Assembly: GCA_029778535.1 (NCBI GenBank)
Contig: JAKOQB010000013.1
Location: 1-58,446, forward strand
Origin: Pseudomonadota bacterium
GTDB taxonomy: Bacteria; Pseudomonadota; Gammaproteobacteria; Burkholderiales; Burkholderiaceae_F
Direction of reading: 5' to 3'
DNA: 58,446 bases
Shown: positions 17,263 through 31,395 of the stretch, piece by piece
How the letters are laid out: the number at the start of each line of letters is the position of its first letter
Position numbering within the stretch: position 1 is the first letter of the stretch
Notes under the pieces: generated by a model
Told to the model about the DNA's origin: nothing
Databases searched by the model: none
Seen by the model: the letters and a program-made list of their open reading frames with translations, nothing else
Translations under genes and position numbers: made by a program

Positions 17263-18966
17263 ATGTCCGACCCCGACTCCACGGGCCTCGCGCGCGGCCT
17301 CACCAACTACGGCGACCCGGATTTTTCCCTGTACCTGCGCCGCTCGTTCGCCAAATCGATGGGCTACTCGCGCGAGCTGCTGGCGCGGCCGATCGTCGGC
17401 ATCGCGAACTCGGCGAGCGGCTTCAACAACTGCCACCGCGATTTTCCGCAACTGATCGACGCGGTGAAGCGCGGCGTGCTTGCGGCCGGCGGGCTGCCGC
17501 TCGACTTTCCGACGATTTCGCTCGGCGAGGTGTTCCTGCACCCGACCAGCATGATGTTCCGCAACCTGATGTCGATCGACGTCGAGGAGATGATCCGCGC
17601 GCAGCCGATGGACGCGGTCGTCCTCGTCGGCGGCTGCGACAAGACGGTGCCGGCGCAACTGATGGGCGCGACCTCGGCCGGCGTGCCCGCGGTGCAGCTC
17701 GTCGCCGGGCCGATGATGCCGACGTCGTATCGCGGCGAACGGCTCGGCGCGTGCACCGATTGCCGCCGCTTCTGGGCCAGATACCGCGCCGGCGAGGTGT
17801 CGACGGACGAGATCGAAGACATCGAGAGCAACCTCGCGACTACCGCCGGCACCTGCGCGGTGATGGGTACCGCGAGCACGATGGCCGCGCTCGCGGAGAC
17901 GCTCGGTATGACGGTGCCCGGAAGCGCGGCGATTCCGGCCGTGCATGCCGACCGTCTGCGGGCGGGCGAAGCAAGCGGTACGCTGGCGGTCGCGCTCGCT
18001 GCGAAGGGACCGCGGCCGAGCGAGATCGTCACCGAAAAGTCGATCGAGAACACGCTGCGCGTGCTGCTGGCGATCGGCGGCTCGACCAACGCGATCATCC
18101 ATCTGACCGCGATCGCGGGACGCGCCGGCGTGCGCGTGTCGCTCGCGCGCTTGAACGAGCTGAGCGACACCACGCCGGTGCTGGTGGATCTCAAGCCGAC
18201 CGGGCAGCACTACATGTCGGACCTGTATGCGGCGGGCGGCATCGGCGCGCTGTTACGCGAACTGAAGCCGCTGCTGCACCTTGATTGCCTGACGGTCACC
18301 GGCGAGACGCTCGGCGAGCGGCTCGCGGCGGAACAGGATTACGTCGACCGCAGCGTGATCCGCAGCCTCGACGATCCGTTCCAGCCACACGGCGGGCTGG
18401 TCGCGCTGTTCGGAACGCTCGCGCCCAACGGCGCGATCCTGAAACGGTCGGCCGCCGATCCGAAACTCTTCGAGAGCGTTGGCCGCGCAGTCGTGTTCGA
18501 CTCGCTCGAAGACCTGTCGCGCCGCATCGACGATCCCGCGCTCGACGTGACGCCGCAGGACTTCCTGGTGTTGCAGAACGCCGGGCCGAAAAGCGGCGCG
18601 GCGATGCCGGAGGCCGGCTACCTGCCGATCCCGTTGAAGCTCGCGCGCGCCGGCGTCAAGGACATGGTGCGGATCTCGGACGCGCGCATGAGCGGCACCG
18701 CGTTCGGCACCATCGTGCTGCACGTGTCGCCGGAAGCGGCGGTCGGCGGGCCGCTCGCGCTGGTGAAGAACGGCGACCGGATCCGGCTGAGCGTCGAGAA
18801 GCGCCGCATCGACCTCATGGTCGACGACGCCGAACTCGCGCGCCGCCGTGCCGTGCTCGTCGCGCGCGCGCCTGCGCCCGCGCGCGGCTACGCGAAGCTC
18901 TACCTCGACCACGTGTTGCAGGCCGAGGACGGCTGCGACTTCGATTTTCTCCGTCAAGCGTGCTGA
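17263..18966 (+). CDS. IlvD/Edd-family dehydratase, aldonate (sugar-acid) type
   Basis: Iron-sulfur dehydratase of 567 residues that removes water from a polyhydroxy acid. Cluster cysteines are visible at C57 (FNNCHRDF), C125 (GGCDKT) and C198 (TTAGTCAVMG), with the likely carbamylated lysine K127 and catalytic serine S477 (ARMSGTAFGT). From memory, Rhizobium L-arabinonate dehydratase uses C59, C127, C200, K129 and S480; the near-constant offset supports the aldonate branch rather than IlvD (dihydroxy-acid) or Edd. Substrate could be arabonate, xylonate, galactonate or fuconate. The ATG at 17263 is preferred; the frame is open to 17212 but that part is not conserved-looking. Its end overlaps the EamA permease gene, hinting at joint uptake or efflux of a substrate. 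Confidence 0.88.
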   Translation: MSDPDSTGLARGLTNYGDPDFSLYLRRSFAKSMGYSRELLARPIVGIANSASGFNNCHRDFPQLIDAVKRGVLAAGGLPLDFPTISLGEVFLHPTSMMFRNLMSIDVEEMIRAQPMDAVVLVGGCDKTVPAQLMGATSAGVPAVQLVAGPMMPTSYRGERLGACTDCRRFWARYRAGEVSTDEIEDIESNLATTAGTCAVMGTASTMAALAETLGMTVPGSAAIPAVHADRLRAGEASGTLAVALAAKGPRPSEIVTEKSIENTLRVLLAIGGSTNAIIHLTAIAGRAGVRVSLARLNELSDTTPVLVDLKPTGQHYMSDLYAAGGIGALLRELKPLLHLDCLTVTGETLGERLAAEQDYVDRSVIRSLDDPFQPHGGLVALFGTLAPNGAILKRSAADPKLFESVGRAVVFDSLEDLSRRIDDPALDVTPQDFLVLQNAGPKSGAAMPEAGYLPIPLKLARAGVKDMVRISDARMSGTAFGTIVLHVSPEAAVGGPLALVKNGDRIRLSVEKRRIDLMVDDAELARRRAVLVARAPAPARGYAKLYLDHVLQAEDGCDFDFLRQAC

Positions 18967-19832
18967 AGCGGCGCGCGCTGATCGGGTTGGCGGCCCTCAC
19001 GCTGCTGTGGGGCGTGAACTGGCCGATCATGAAATTCTCGCTACGGGAACTGACACCGCTCTTCTTCCGCGGCGTGACGATGAGCGGCGGCGCGCTGCTG
19101 CTCGCCGCGTTCTATTCGCTGCGCGGCACCTCGATGCGGCTGCCGCGCGCGGCGTGGCTGACGGTCGCGTGGCTCGCACTCCCCAACATTTTCGGCTGGC
19201 ACCTGTTCTCCATCCTCGGCGTGCAGGAGCTGGCGTCGGGACGTGCCGCCATCCTCGGTTTCACGATGCCGATCTGGACCACGCTGCTCGCGATCGTCTT
19301 CTTCGGCGAGCGGTTGACGCCGCGGGTGGCCGTCAGCGCGCTGTGTGCGCTGGCGGCGGTCGGCCTGCTGCTCGTGCACGAGCTGACCGCGCTTGCGGGC
19401 AAGCCGCGCGGCGTGCTGTGGATGCAGATCGCCGCGTTCTGCTGGGCGCTCGGCACGATCCTGATGCGGCGGTCCACGCTGCAACTCCCGACCCCGGTGA
19501 TCACGGTGTGGATGATGGCGCTGTCGGCGCTCGCGTTCTGGAACGTCGCGCCGGCGTTCGAGCCGTGGCCGGCATGGCGCTTCTCCGTTCCCATGTGGGT
19601 CGCGCTCGCGTGGGGCGCGGCGATCAACTACGGCGTGGCGCAGATCTTCTGGTTCGGGCTGGCACGCGAACTGCCGCCGACCGCGAGCGCGTACTCGATC
19701 ATGGCGGTGCCGATCGTTGGTATCGTCACCGCGATCCCGCTCGTCGGCGAACTGCCGCACTGGCAGGATTTCGCGGCGGCACTGTTCGTGATCGTCGCAA
19801 TCGCCGCCGCCCTGCTCCGCCGACCGACATGA
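18960..19832 (+). CDS. EamA/DMT-family transporter
   Basis: Inner-membrane permease of 290 residues with ten predicted helices in two EamA repeats: LIGLAALTLLWGVNWPIMKF at the N-terminus and a second copy starting near GVLWMQIAAFCWALGTILM. GRAAILGFTMPIWTTLLAIVFFGE is the classic end of the first repeat, and ASAYSIMAVPIVGIVTAIPLVGE the end of the second. DMT carriers move metabolites such as amino acids or nucleobases, often outward. The GTG start at 18960 overlaps the end of the dehydratase gene by 7 bases, and the stop overlaps folA (ATGA). The three genes therefore form a tight unit. Substrate unknown. Confidence 0.88.
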   Translation: MLKRRALIGLAALTLLWGVNWPIMKFSLRELTPLFFRGVTMSGGALLLAAFYSLRGTSMRLPRAAWLTVAWLALPNIFGWHLFSILGVQELASGRAAILGFTMPIWTTLLAIVFFGERLTPRVAVSALCALAAVGLLLVHELTALAGKPRGVLWMQIAAFCWALGTILMRRSTLQLPTPVITVWMMALSALAFWNVAPAFEPWPAWRFSVPMWVALAWGAAINYGVAQIFWFGLARELPPTASAYSIMAVPIVGIVTAIPLVGELPHWQDFAAALFVIVAIAAALLRRPT

Positions 19833-20329
19833 AGAAGCCGCGCCTCACGCTGATCGCCGCCGTCGCCCGCAACGGCGTGATCGGCCGCGCCGGCGCGATC
19901 CCGTGGCGCATCCCCGGTGACCTGCCGCGCTTCAAGCGCATCACGCTGGGGCATCCGGTGATCATGGGCCGCAGGACGTGGGAATCGCTCGGCAAGCCGC
20001 TGCCGGGACGGCGCAACGTCGTGATCTCGCGCACGCCGGGGTTGCGGCTCCAAGGCGCGGAGGTGTTCGCATCGCTCGACGCCGCCCTCGCCGCCTGCGC
20101 CGACGCGAGCGAAGTGTTCGTGATCGGCGGCACCGAGGCCTATCGCGAGGCGCTGCCACGCGCGCAGAGGCTGCTGCTGACCGAGATCGACGCCGACATC
20201 GACGGCGACGCGTACTTTCCGCCGTTCGACCGATCCGAATGGCGCGAAACAGCGCGTGAAACGCGCCCGGCAAATAAGGATAATCCGCTGCCGTTTGCCT
20301 ACGTCGACTACGAGCGCGCCGCGCCGTAG
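19829..20329 (+). CDS. folA: dihydrofolate reductase
   Basis: Reduces dihydrofolate to tetrahydrofolate with NADPH, restoring the cofactor consumed by ThyA. The 166-residue product is of typical chromosomal length. It shows LIAAVARNGVIGRAGAIPWR, then DLPRFKRITLGHPVIMGRRT, the NADPH-binding GRRTWESLGKPLPGRRNVVISR, and VIGGTEAYREALP, ending in the usual YFPPFD and FAYVDYER strands. The acidic active-site residue lies in IPGDLPRF. Start ATG overlaps the EamA stop codon by 4 bases (ATGA). In many proteobacteria folA directly follows thyA; here four genes stand between them. Confidence 0.97.
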   Translation: MKKPRLTLIAAVARNGVIGRAGAIPWRIPGDLPRFKRITLGHPVIMGRRTWESLGKPLPGRRNVVISRTPGLRLQGAEVFASLDAALAACADASEVFVIGGTEAYREALPRAQRLLLTEIDADIDGDAYFPPFDRSEWRETARETRPANKDNPLPFAYVDYERAAP

Positions 20330-20352
20330 CGCAGTCCAATGGAGAGAAGAAC

Positions 20353-20934
20353 ATGTCGCACGGCCACTTTCACGTGCATGGCCCGCACGATCACCAGCTC
20401 GAGCACGCCGCGCAGCACGGCGAGACCGACCGCTTCGCCGGCCGCATCGCGGTCACGACCGCGATCCTCGCCACCGTCGGCGCGCTGATGGCCTACGCGG
20501 GCGGCGCCACGCAGGCGAACGCGGTGATGTTCAAGAACAACGCCGCGATCAAGAAGACCGAGGCATCGAACCAGTGGAACTACTACCAGGCCAAGAGCAG
20601 CAAGCAGAACCTCGCCGAACTGGCGCTCGCGCTGGCGACCACGCCGGAGAAGCAGGAGTTTTACAAGCAGGAAGTCGCGCGCTACGACAAGGAGAAGAAG
20701 GAGATCAAGGTCGTCGCCGACAAGCTCGAAGCCGAAGCGAAGGACTGGGACGCCCGCAGCGACGCCGAGCTGCACCTGCATCATCGCTGGGCGCAGGCCA
20801 CTACCGCGCTGCAGATCGCGATCGCGCTGTCGGCGATCGCGCTGCTGACGCGCCGCAACTGGCTGGTGCGGGGCGTGTACGGCGTCGCGGGGCTCGGCGC
20901 GGTGCTGGGCGGGATGGCGCTCGCACACCTCTGA
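20353..20934 (+). CDS. DUF4337 membrane protein with His-rich N-terminus
   Basis: Protein of 193 residues. The first 18 residues contain seven histidines (SHGHFHVHGPHDHQLEH), which might bind metal. One membrane segment follows near residues 32-50 (IAVTTAILATVGALMAYAGG), then a lysine/glutamate-rich probable coiled coil (about 60-130), and two C-terminal helices (IAIALSAIALLTRR and GVAGLGAVLGGMALAHL). This matches the DUF4337 layout as I remember it. Function unknown. The Shine-Dalgarno sequence GGAGAGAAG precedes the ATG at good spacing, 23 bases after folA, so it may be read from the same message. The YeeE-like gene follows by 40 bases. Confidence 0.82.
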   Translation: MSHGHFHVHGPHDHQLEHAAQHGETDRFAGRIAVTTAILATVGALMAYAGGATQANAVMFKNNAAIKKTEASNQWNYYQAKSSKQNLAELALALATTPEKQEFYKQEVARYDKEKKEIKVVADKLEAEAKDWDARSDAELHLHHRWAQATTALQIAIALSAIALLTRRNWLVRGVYGVAGLGAVLGGMALAHL

Positions 20935-20974
20935 CGGTCCGTAAGGCGCGCGGCGCCACGGCGACCATGCCGCG

Positions 20975-22045
20975 ATGGACGCCGCATTGCTCGCTCTCAT
21001 GGTGCTGCTGGTCGCCGTGACCGGCTTTGTCGCGCATCGCGCCAGCCTGTGCACCGTGCGCGCGGTGGCCGAGGTGCTGAATGCCGGCACCGCGCACATG
21101 CTCGCCAGTTTCTTCAAGGCCGCGCTGTGGGCCGCGCTGGTAAACGGGCTCGCGCTCGCGCTCGCGCCGCAGGCCGCGCGCTTCCCCGCGTTCGAGCCGC
21201 GTGCGCTGGCGATTGCCGGCGGCTTCCTGTTCGGCGTCGGCGCCGCCTTCAACGGCGGCTGTTCGTATTCGACGCTGCAGCGGATCGCCGACGGCGATCT
21301 CGCCGGGCTGGCGTCGATCGCCGGCATGGTGCTCGGCGTGCTCACGTGGTCGGCGCTCGATGCGCGGCTCGCGCTGACGCAGCCGGTGCAGGTCGCCGCG
21401 CTGTGGCTCGAGCTCGGCTCGATTGCGCCGTGGCTGCTCGGCCTGCTGGCGCTGTGGGCGGCGGCCGAACTGGTCCGACTGTGGCGAACACGGCCCGAGT
21501 CCGCGCCGGCGTTCCAGTCGCTCGGCGCGCCGAGCTACCGCGTCGGCACGGCGGCGGCGGTGATCGGCCTGTGCGCGGGACTGCTGTACGCGATCCTCGG
21601 CGCGTGGTCGTACACCGGCACGCTGCGGCGGGCGATCGACTCCGCGTACCGGCTGCTGCCGGGGCCGGCCGCGCTGAGCCGGACGCTGTTCGCGGCCGCG
21701 TTCATCGGCATGGTCGTCTCGTCGTTACAGCGCGGCTCGTTCGCGCTGCGCTGGCATGCTCGCGGTGCGCTGGCGCCGCGGCTCGCGGGCGGCACGATGA
21801 TGGGACTGGGCGCATCGCTCGTCCCCGGCGGCAACGACACGTTGATCCTGACCGGGCTGCCCGCGCTGTCGGGCTGGGCGGTGTCGGCGTATCTGGCGCT
21901 GGTCGCCGGCGTGGCGTTCGGACTGTGGCTGCAGCGGCTGCGCGGCACGCCGTATCCGAACATCGCCTGCATCGACGGCGTGTGCATCGAGCGGCCGCGT
22001 CAGCCGCTCACTTGCGCGTCGCGCGCCGCTCACACGCTCCGGTAG
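20975..22045 (+). CDS. YeeE/YedE-family transporter (thiosulfate/sulfur uptake type)
   Basis: Multi-pass inner-membrane protein of 356 residues with about nine helices. It carries the family's cysteine motifs: HRASLCTVRAVAEV near residue 27 and FNGGCSYSTLQRIADGDL near residue 95. In E. coli YeeE (TsuA) such cysteines pass thiosulfate through the membrane, so sulfur-compound transport is a fair guess. A C-terminal tail has two more cysteines (NIACIDGVCIER). The ATG at 20975 lacks a strong Shine-Dalgarno sequence. No TusA/TsuB gene is adjacent. The 3' end overlaps by 16 bases the 3' end of the convergent small secreted protein gene. Confidence 0.85.
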   Translation: MDAALLALMVLLVAVTGFVAHRASLCTVRAVAEVLNAGTAHMLASFFKAALWAALVNGLALALAPQAARFPAFEPRALAIAGGFLFGVGAAFNGGCSYSTLQRIADGDLAGLASIAGMVLGVLTWSALDARLALTQPVQVAALWLELGSIAPWLLGLLALWAAAELVRLWRTRPESAPAFQSLGAPSYRVGTAAAVIGLCAGLLYAILGAWSYTGTLRRAIDSAYRLLPGPAALSRTLFAAAFIGMVVSSLQRGSFALRWHARGALAPRLAGGTMMGLGASLVPGGNDTLILTGLPALSGWAVSAYLALVAGVAFGLWLQRLRGTPYPNIACIDGVCIERPRQPLTCASRAAHTLR

Positions 22046-22305
22046 ATGTCGGCGAGCAGTTCGCGCATTCCGTCCTCGGTGAGCATGCCGCGCTGGACCC
22101 GCTTCGGATCGTTCTTCATCTTCGCCATCGCCTGGTCGTAGGCACGGCCCATCGCGTCGAGGAACTGCTGCTTCGTGACCGCGCCGTCGCGGCTCAGCTC
22201 GGCCTGCTTCATCAGCCATTCGAACGCGCCGGGATCGGCCGAGGCCGGCGCGCCGATGCCGAGTCCGACCGCCAGCATGGCGGCGGCAATGAGAGCTTTC
22301 TTCAT
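22030..22305 (-). CDS. small secreted hypothetical protein
   Basis: Protein of 91 residues with a clear signal peptide (MKKALIAAAMLAVGLGIGAPASA, cleavage after ASA). The mature part of about 68 residues reads EWLMKQAELSRDGAVTKQQF and ends with MLTEDGMRELLADIYRSV. The stretch SRDGAVTKQQF faintly resembles one EF-hand loop but lacks the regular DxDxDG ligands, so calcium binding is doubtful. AGGAGCATCACG before the ATG at 22305 is a good Shine-Dalgarno sequence. It is convergent with, and overlaps, the YeeE-like gene. Function unknown. Confidence 0.75.
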   Translation of the reverse strand: MKKALIAAAMLAVGLGIGAPASADPGAFEWLMKQAELSRDGAVTKQQFLDAMGRAYDQAMAKMKNDPKRVQRGMLTEDGMRELLADIYRSV

Positions 22306-22472
22306 CGTGATGCTCCTGTCGGTGGGTTGCGCGCGGCGCGCCGTTGCGGCACGGCCCGTGCGACCGGTTCGTCGCGGCGCGCCCGCGCTTCTTACGCAGG
22401 AGTCAGGCGGGACATCTGGCGTTCCGCGGCGGCCGGCGCGTCGCGACGGCCGGATCAATCCGCTCGGTCGGC

Positions 22473-22786
22473 CTACGTCGGCGAGGTCGACGACAAGCTC
22501 GACCGCGCGCTGCCGCCGCCGTCCTGACCTCCGGCCGACCGCAGGTTGAACGCGGGCGCGCAGCCGACCTTCGCCACGCCCGCGTACAGCGTCAGGTGCG
22601 GGAACGGAATCTCGATGCCGCGCGCGTCCAACGCGTGCTTGAGCCGGCGCAGGAATTCGCGCGCTGCAGGACCGCGATCGCGATCCAGGCGGCGACGATG
22701 ATCAGCACGATGCGCAGCGACACCAGCGTGCCGCTGCCCAGGTGCGCGAGGTCGCCCGCGCGCAGCAGTTCGAAGAAACGATCCAT
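22473..22786 (-). pseudogene. MscS-family channel gene with its middle deleted
   Basis: Only the two ends of a small-conductance mechanosensitive channel gene remain. Frame one from ATG 22786 gives the N-terminus MDRFFELLRAGDLAHLG and a first helix SLRIVLIIVAAWIAIAVLQR. A second frame directly after gives the MscS C-terminal signature REFLRRLKHALDARGIEIPF, then PHLTLYAGVAK. The pore helix and beta domain, several hundred bases in an intact gene, are missing and the frame shifts at the junction (about 22662-22670, in CTGCAGCGCGCGAATTCC on the minus strand). It cannot make a working channel. A related membrane protein gene lies just upstream at 22841. Confidence 0.8.
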
Positions 22787-22840
22787 TCGCTGCTCCCGTT
22801 CCGATCGTCAAGAGACATGCCCGCGCGCGCGGGCGGCGCG

Positions 22841-23566
22841 TCACGGCAGGCGTTCGCTGCGGCCGGGCGGCCGCGTTGCTTCGCCGCGCTCGTCGGCATC
22901 GGTGCGCGTCGGCCACCAGCGCTCGAGCAGTTCGCCGGCCCACTTCTGCCCGCCGAGCCCGAACGCCAGCGCCAGCGCGAGCACGAGCCCGGCGAGCAGG
23001 ATCAGAAACGTGTGGCGCACGATGTCGCCGCCGATCTGCAGTTGCTCGATCGCGATCAGCACCACGAACACGAGGATCGCGTACTGCGCGATGCGCGCCA
23101 GCAGGTCGGCGTCGCGCACGTCGACGTTGCGGCAGAACGCCAGCACCGAGCCGGCGACGAAGCGCGCGAAGTAGGCTCCGAACACGATGATCAGCAGCGC
23201 CAGGAACACGCGCGGCAGGAACAGCACGACGCGGCTCACCACGTCGGTGACGTAGGTCAGACCGAGGCCGTTGCTGGCGACCAGCACGGCGCCGAGGATC
23301 ACCAGCCAGTAGGCGAGCGCGCCGGTCAGTTCGGTCGTGTCGCGCCCGATGCCGCCCTGCTGCAGGAAGCCGTCGATGCCGGCGCGCTCGGTCAGCACGT
23401 TGAAGTTGACCGCGCGCAGGCCGCGCACCGCGGCGAAGCGCACCGCCTTGGCGATCAGCCAGCCGGCGAGCAGCACGACGATCGCCACCGCCAGTTTCGG
23501 CAGGAACGCGCCGACTTCCGCCAGCAGCGCGCGCAAGGGTTCGAGCATCATGTCAACGTTCTGCAT
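22841..23566 (-). CDS. TM-helix-repeat protein, mechanosensitive-channel-like (CmpX type)
   Basis: Inner-membrane protein of 241 residues with four to five helices: LPKLAVAIVVLLAGWLIAKAV, a second pair around YWLVILGAVLVASNGLGLTYV, then FLPRVFLALLIIVFGAYFARFV, and YAILVFVVLIAIEQL with LAGLVLALALAFGLGGQKWA. The repeated GWLIAKAV / GAYFARFV pattern is the conserved TM-helix repeat found in CmpX and some MscS relatives. The MscS beta domain is absent. The ATG at 23566 has GGAGG six bases upstream; the ATG at 23578 would swallow that site. The MscS remnant follows, so both were probably one osmotic-stress unit. Confidence 0.8.
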   Translation of the reverse strand: MQNVDMMLEPLRALLAEVGAFLPKLAVAIVVLLAGWLIAKAVRFAAVRGLRAVNFNVLTERAGIDGFLQQGGIGRDTTELTGALAYWLVILGAVLVASNGLGLTYVTDVVSRVVLFLPRVFLALLIIVFGAYFARFVAGSVLAFCRNVDVRDADLLARIAQYAILVFVVLIAIEQLQIGGDIVRHTFLILLAGLVLALALAFGLGGQKWAGELLERWWPTRTDADERGEATRPPGRSERLP

Positions 23567-23593
23567 GGAGTCCTCCATCGGGTTCGATCGCGT

Positions 23594-26908
<3,315 letters not shown>

Positions 26909-26921
26909 CGGCTGCTCAACA

Positions 26922-26993
26922 CGTCGCCCCGGCGCAGGCCGGGGCCCAAGTTCCAGCGCCGCAAATTGGGCCCCGGCCTGCGCCGGGGCGACG
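26922..26993. repeat. perfect 28-base inverted repeat between glgE and treS
   Basis: The arms 26922-26949 and 26966-26993 are exact reverse complements (beginning CGTCGCCCCGGCGCAGGCC), with a 16-base loop. A very stable hairpin would form in the glgE-treS message. There is no U-run, so it is not a typical intrinsic terminator. It could stall polymerase, protect the upstream message from 3' decay, or be a mobile palindrome. A shorter relative stands in front of treZ at 34374. Confidence 0.9.
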
Positions 26994-27007
26994 GTATGCG
27001 GCCTTTA

Positions 27008-29032
<2,025 letters not shown>

Positions 29033-29039
29033 ACGCTGT

Positions 29040-29100
29040 GTCGTTCCCGCGCAAGCGGGAACCCAGTGCAGCGCGTCGCAACGCCCCTGGATTCCCGCCG
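29040..29100. repeat. dispersed palindromic repeat, one arm decayed
   Basis: GTCGTTCCCGCGCAAGCGGG followed by AACCCAG (29040-29066) is nearly the same as the left arm at 17143. The right arm survives only as CTGGATTCCCGC (29088-29099). The left arm alone contains TTCCCGC-GCAA-GCGGGAA, a perfect 7-base stem with a four-base loop. It lies in the 136-base gap between glgB and glgE. Confidence 0.75.
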
Positions 29101-29168
29101 GAGCCTGCCCTCGACCGCGATCGGGGGCGGAATTGACGCCCGTAGCAATCGACGCGGGACCACCATCG

Positions 29169-31052
29169 CTACGCCTCCGGCGCCAACACCACGATCGCCA
29201 GCGGCGGCAGCGTCAGCGTGAGCGAGCGGCTGCGGCCGTGCGCGGCCACCGGCGCGGCGTCGACCGCACCCAGGTTGCCCATGCCGCTGCCGCCGTAAAC
29301 GATGGCGTCGCTGTTCAGCAGCTCGATCCAGCGTCCGCCGGCCGGCACGCCGATCACGTAGTTGTGGCGCGGCACCGGCGTGAAGTTGCACACGACCGCG
29401 AGCGGCGCTGCGCGCGGCGCGCGACGCAGGAAACTGAGCACGCTGTTGTCGGCGTCGTTGCAGTCGATCCACTCGAACCCCGATGGATCGAAGTCCACCG
29501 CGTGCAGCGCCGGCTGCGCGCGATAGACGCGGTTCACGTCGGCCAGCCAGCGCTGCACGCCGGCGTGCTCGGCGTGCCGCAGCACCCACCATTCGAGCTC
29601 GCCCTCGTGCGTCCATTCGCGCCGCTGGCCGAATTCGCCGCCCATGAACAGCAGCTTCTTGCCCGGGTGCGTCCACATGTAGCCGAGCAGCAGCCTGAGA
29701 TTCGCGAACTGCTGCCAGCCGTCGCCCGGCATGCGGCCGATCAGCGAACCCTTGCCGTGCACGACCTCGTCGTGCGACAGCGGCAGCACGAAGTTCTCGC
29801 TGAACGCGTACATGATCGAGAACGTGATCGTGTTGTGGTGATAGCGGCGGTAGATCGGGTCTTCCCTGAAGTACGCGAGCGTGTCGTGCATCCAGCCCAT
29901 GTTCCACTTCAGGCCGAAGCCCAGCCCGCCGACCCAGGTCGGGCGCGACACCATCGGCCACGCGGTCGATTCCTCCGCGATCAGCTGCACGTCGGGGTGA
30001 TCGCGGTACACCGACTGCGACAGCAGGCGCAGGAATTCGATCGCCTCCAGGTTCTCCCTGCCGCCGTAGCGGTTCGGGATCCATTCGCCTTCCTTGCGCG
30101 CGTAATCGAGGTACAGCATCGACGCGACCGCGTCGACGCGCAGGCCGTCGACGTGGTAGCGCTCGAGCCAGAACAGCGCGCTCGACAGCAGGAACGCGCG
30201 CACCTCGTTGCGGCCGTAGTTGAAGATCGCCGAATTCCATTCGGGGTGGAAGCCCTGGCGCGGATCCTGGTGTTCGTACAGGTAGGTGCCGTCGAAGAAC
30301 GCCAGCCCGTGCGCGTCGGCCGGGAAGTGCGACGGCACCCAGTCGAGGATCACGCCGATGCCGGCCTGGTGCAGCGTATCGACCAGCGCCATCAGGTCCT
30401 GCGGCGCGCCGTGGCGCGCGGTCGGCGCGAAGTATCCGGTGCACTGATAGCCCCACGAGCCGTAGAACGGGTGCTCGGTGAGCGGCAGCAGTTCGACGTG
30501 CGTGAACCCCATTTGCGTCACGTACTCGGCCAGCGCGCGCGCGGCGCTGCGGTAGTCGAGGAAGCTGCCGTCGGCGGCGCGCCGCCACGAGCCGAGGTGC
30601 ACCTCGTAGATCGCCATCGGCGCGTCGAGTGCATTGGCGCGCGCGCGCCGCGCCATCCATTCGCCGTCGTGCCACTCGTAGTCGAGCGTGGCCACGCGCG
30701 ACGCGGTCGCGGGCGGGCACTCGGTCTGCAGCGCGAACGGGTCGGCCTTCTCGAGCTTGGCGCCGGCGGCGGTCGTGAGCACGTATTTGTAGGCCTGTCC
30801 GCGCACCACGCCGGGCACGAAGCCTTCCCATACGCCGCAGCCGTCGGCGCGCGCGGCGAGCGGATGCGCGGCCGCGTTCCAGCCGTTGAAGTCGCCGATC
30901 ACCGCCACCGCGCGCGCATTCGGCGCCCACACGGCGAAGTGCGCGCCGCCGTCCTCGAGGTGGCAGCCCAGCCGTTCGTACAGGCGGCCGTGGGTGCCCT
31001 CGCGCAGCAGATAGACGTCGTGCTCGGTGAGCAGGCCGGGCCGGGACCGCAT
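29169..31052 (-). CDS. glgB: 1,4-alpha-glucan branching enzyme
   Basis: Introduces alpha-1,6 branches into the glucan made by GlgE. The 627-residue protein begins directly with [22 protein letters not shown] and the CBM48 domain ([21 protein letters not shown]), so it lacks the extra N1 domain of the 730-residue enterobacterial form. Catalytic residues are D307 ([17 protein letters not shown]), E360 ([10 protein letters not shown]) and D428 ([14 protein letters not shown]). [11 protein letters not shown] and GGEFGQ are further GlgB hallmarks. The ATG at 31052 is the only sensible start. It is divergent from the DUF2868 gene, with a 343-base gap. Confidence 0.97.
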   Translation of the reverse strand: MRSRPGLLTEHDVYLLREGTHGRLYERLGCHLEDGGAHFAVWAPNARAVAVIGDFNGWNAAAHPLAARADGCGVWEGFVPGVVRGQAYKYVLTTAAGAKLEKADPFALQTECPPATASRVATLDYEWHDGEWMARRARANALDAPMAIYEVHLGSWRRAADGSFLDYRSAARALAEYVTQMGFTHVELLPLTEHPFYGSWGYQCTGYFAPTARHGAPQDLMALVDTLHQAGIGVILDWVPSHFPADAHGLAFFDGTYLYEHQDPRQGFHPEWNSAIFNYGRNEVRAFLLSSALFWLERYHVDGLRVDAVASMLYLDYARKEGEWIPNRYGGRENLEAIEFLRLLSQSVYRDHPDVQLIAEESTAWPMVSRPTWVGGLGFGLKWNMGWMHDTLAYFREDPIYRRYHHNTITFSIMYAFSENFVLPLSHDEVVHGKGSLIGRMPGDGWQQFANLRLLLGYMWTHPGKKLLFMGGEFGQRREWTHEGELEWWVLRHAEHAGVQRWLADVNRVYRAQPALHAVDFDPSGFEWIDCNDADNSVLSFLRRAPRAAPLAVVCNFTPVPRHNYVIGVPAGGRWIELLNSDAIVYGGSGMGNLGAVDAAPVAAHGRSRSLTLTLPPLAIVVLAPEA

Positions 31053-31395
31053 GATGTCGGGGGCGGAGATGAAACGACGCGCGACGCTCGCGCATCCTGT
31101 CCGCTGTCGCAGTGTATTCGAGTGGGTGCGGGGCGCGATCGGGTCAGACCCGCGAGTGATTGCCGAGCGGATGCGGTCGCAGCCGCGTGGTCACGGCGCT
31201 GCCACGCACCTGGCATGGGCCGCGCCAGGTTGATCGGCTCGGCCTGCACGCGGGGCGACGACGTACGGCCCGAGATCGACTGGCATGAGATGGTCATCTG
31301 CGCCGTGCCGGCGCGCGCCGTCACGATGCACCACCGGGACGTGACGCCGCCGCTGCGCGCCACCTGCGCCGGGCCGGCGGCTAAGCTTCCGCGCC
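31053..31395. other. 343-base divergent gap between glgB and the DUF2868 gene
   Basis: No gene, repeat or RNA is recognisable. Several open frames cross the gap, but none has a start with a ribosome site or a sequence I can place. It must hold the promoters of glgB (minus) and of the DUF2868 gene (plus). TAAGCT at 31382-31387 ends 8 bases before the plus-strand ATG and may be a -10 box for a leaderless start; no matching -35 is clear. Confidence 0.5.
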
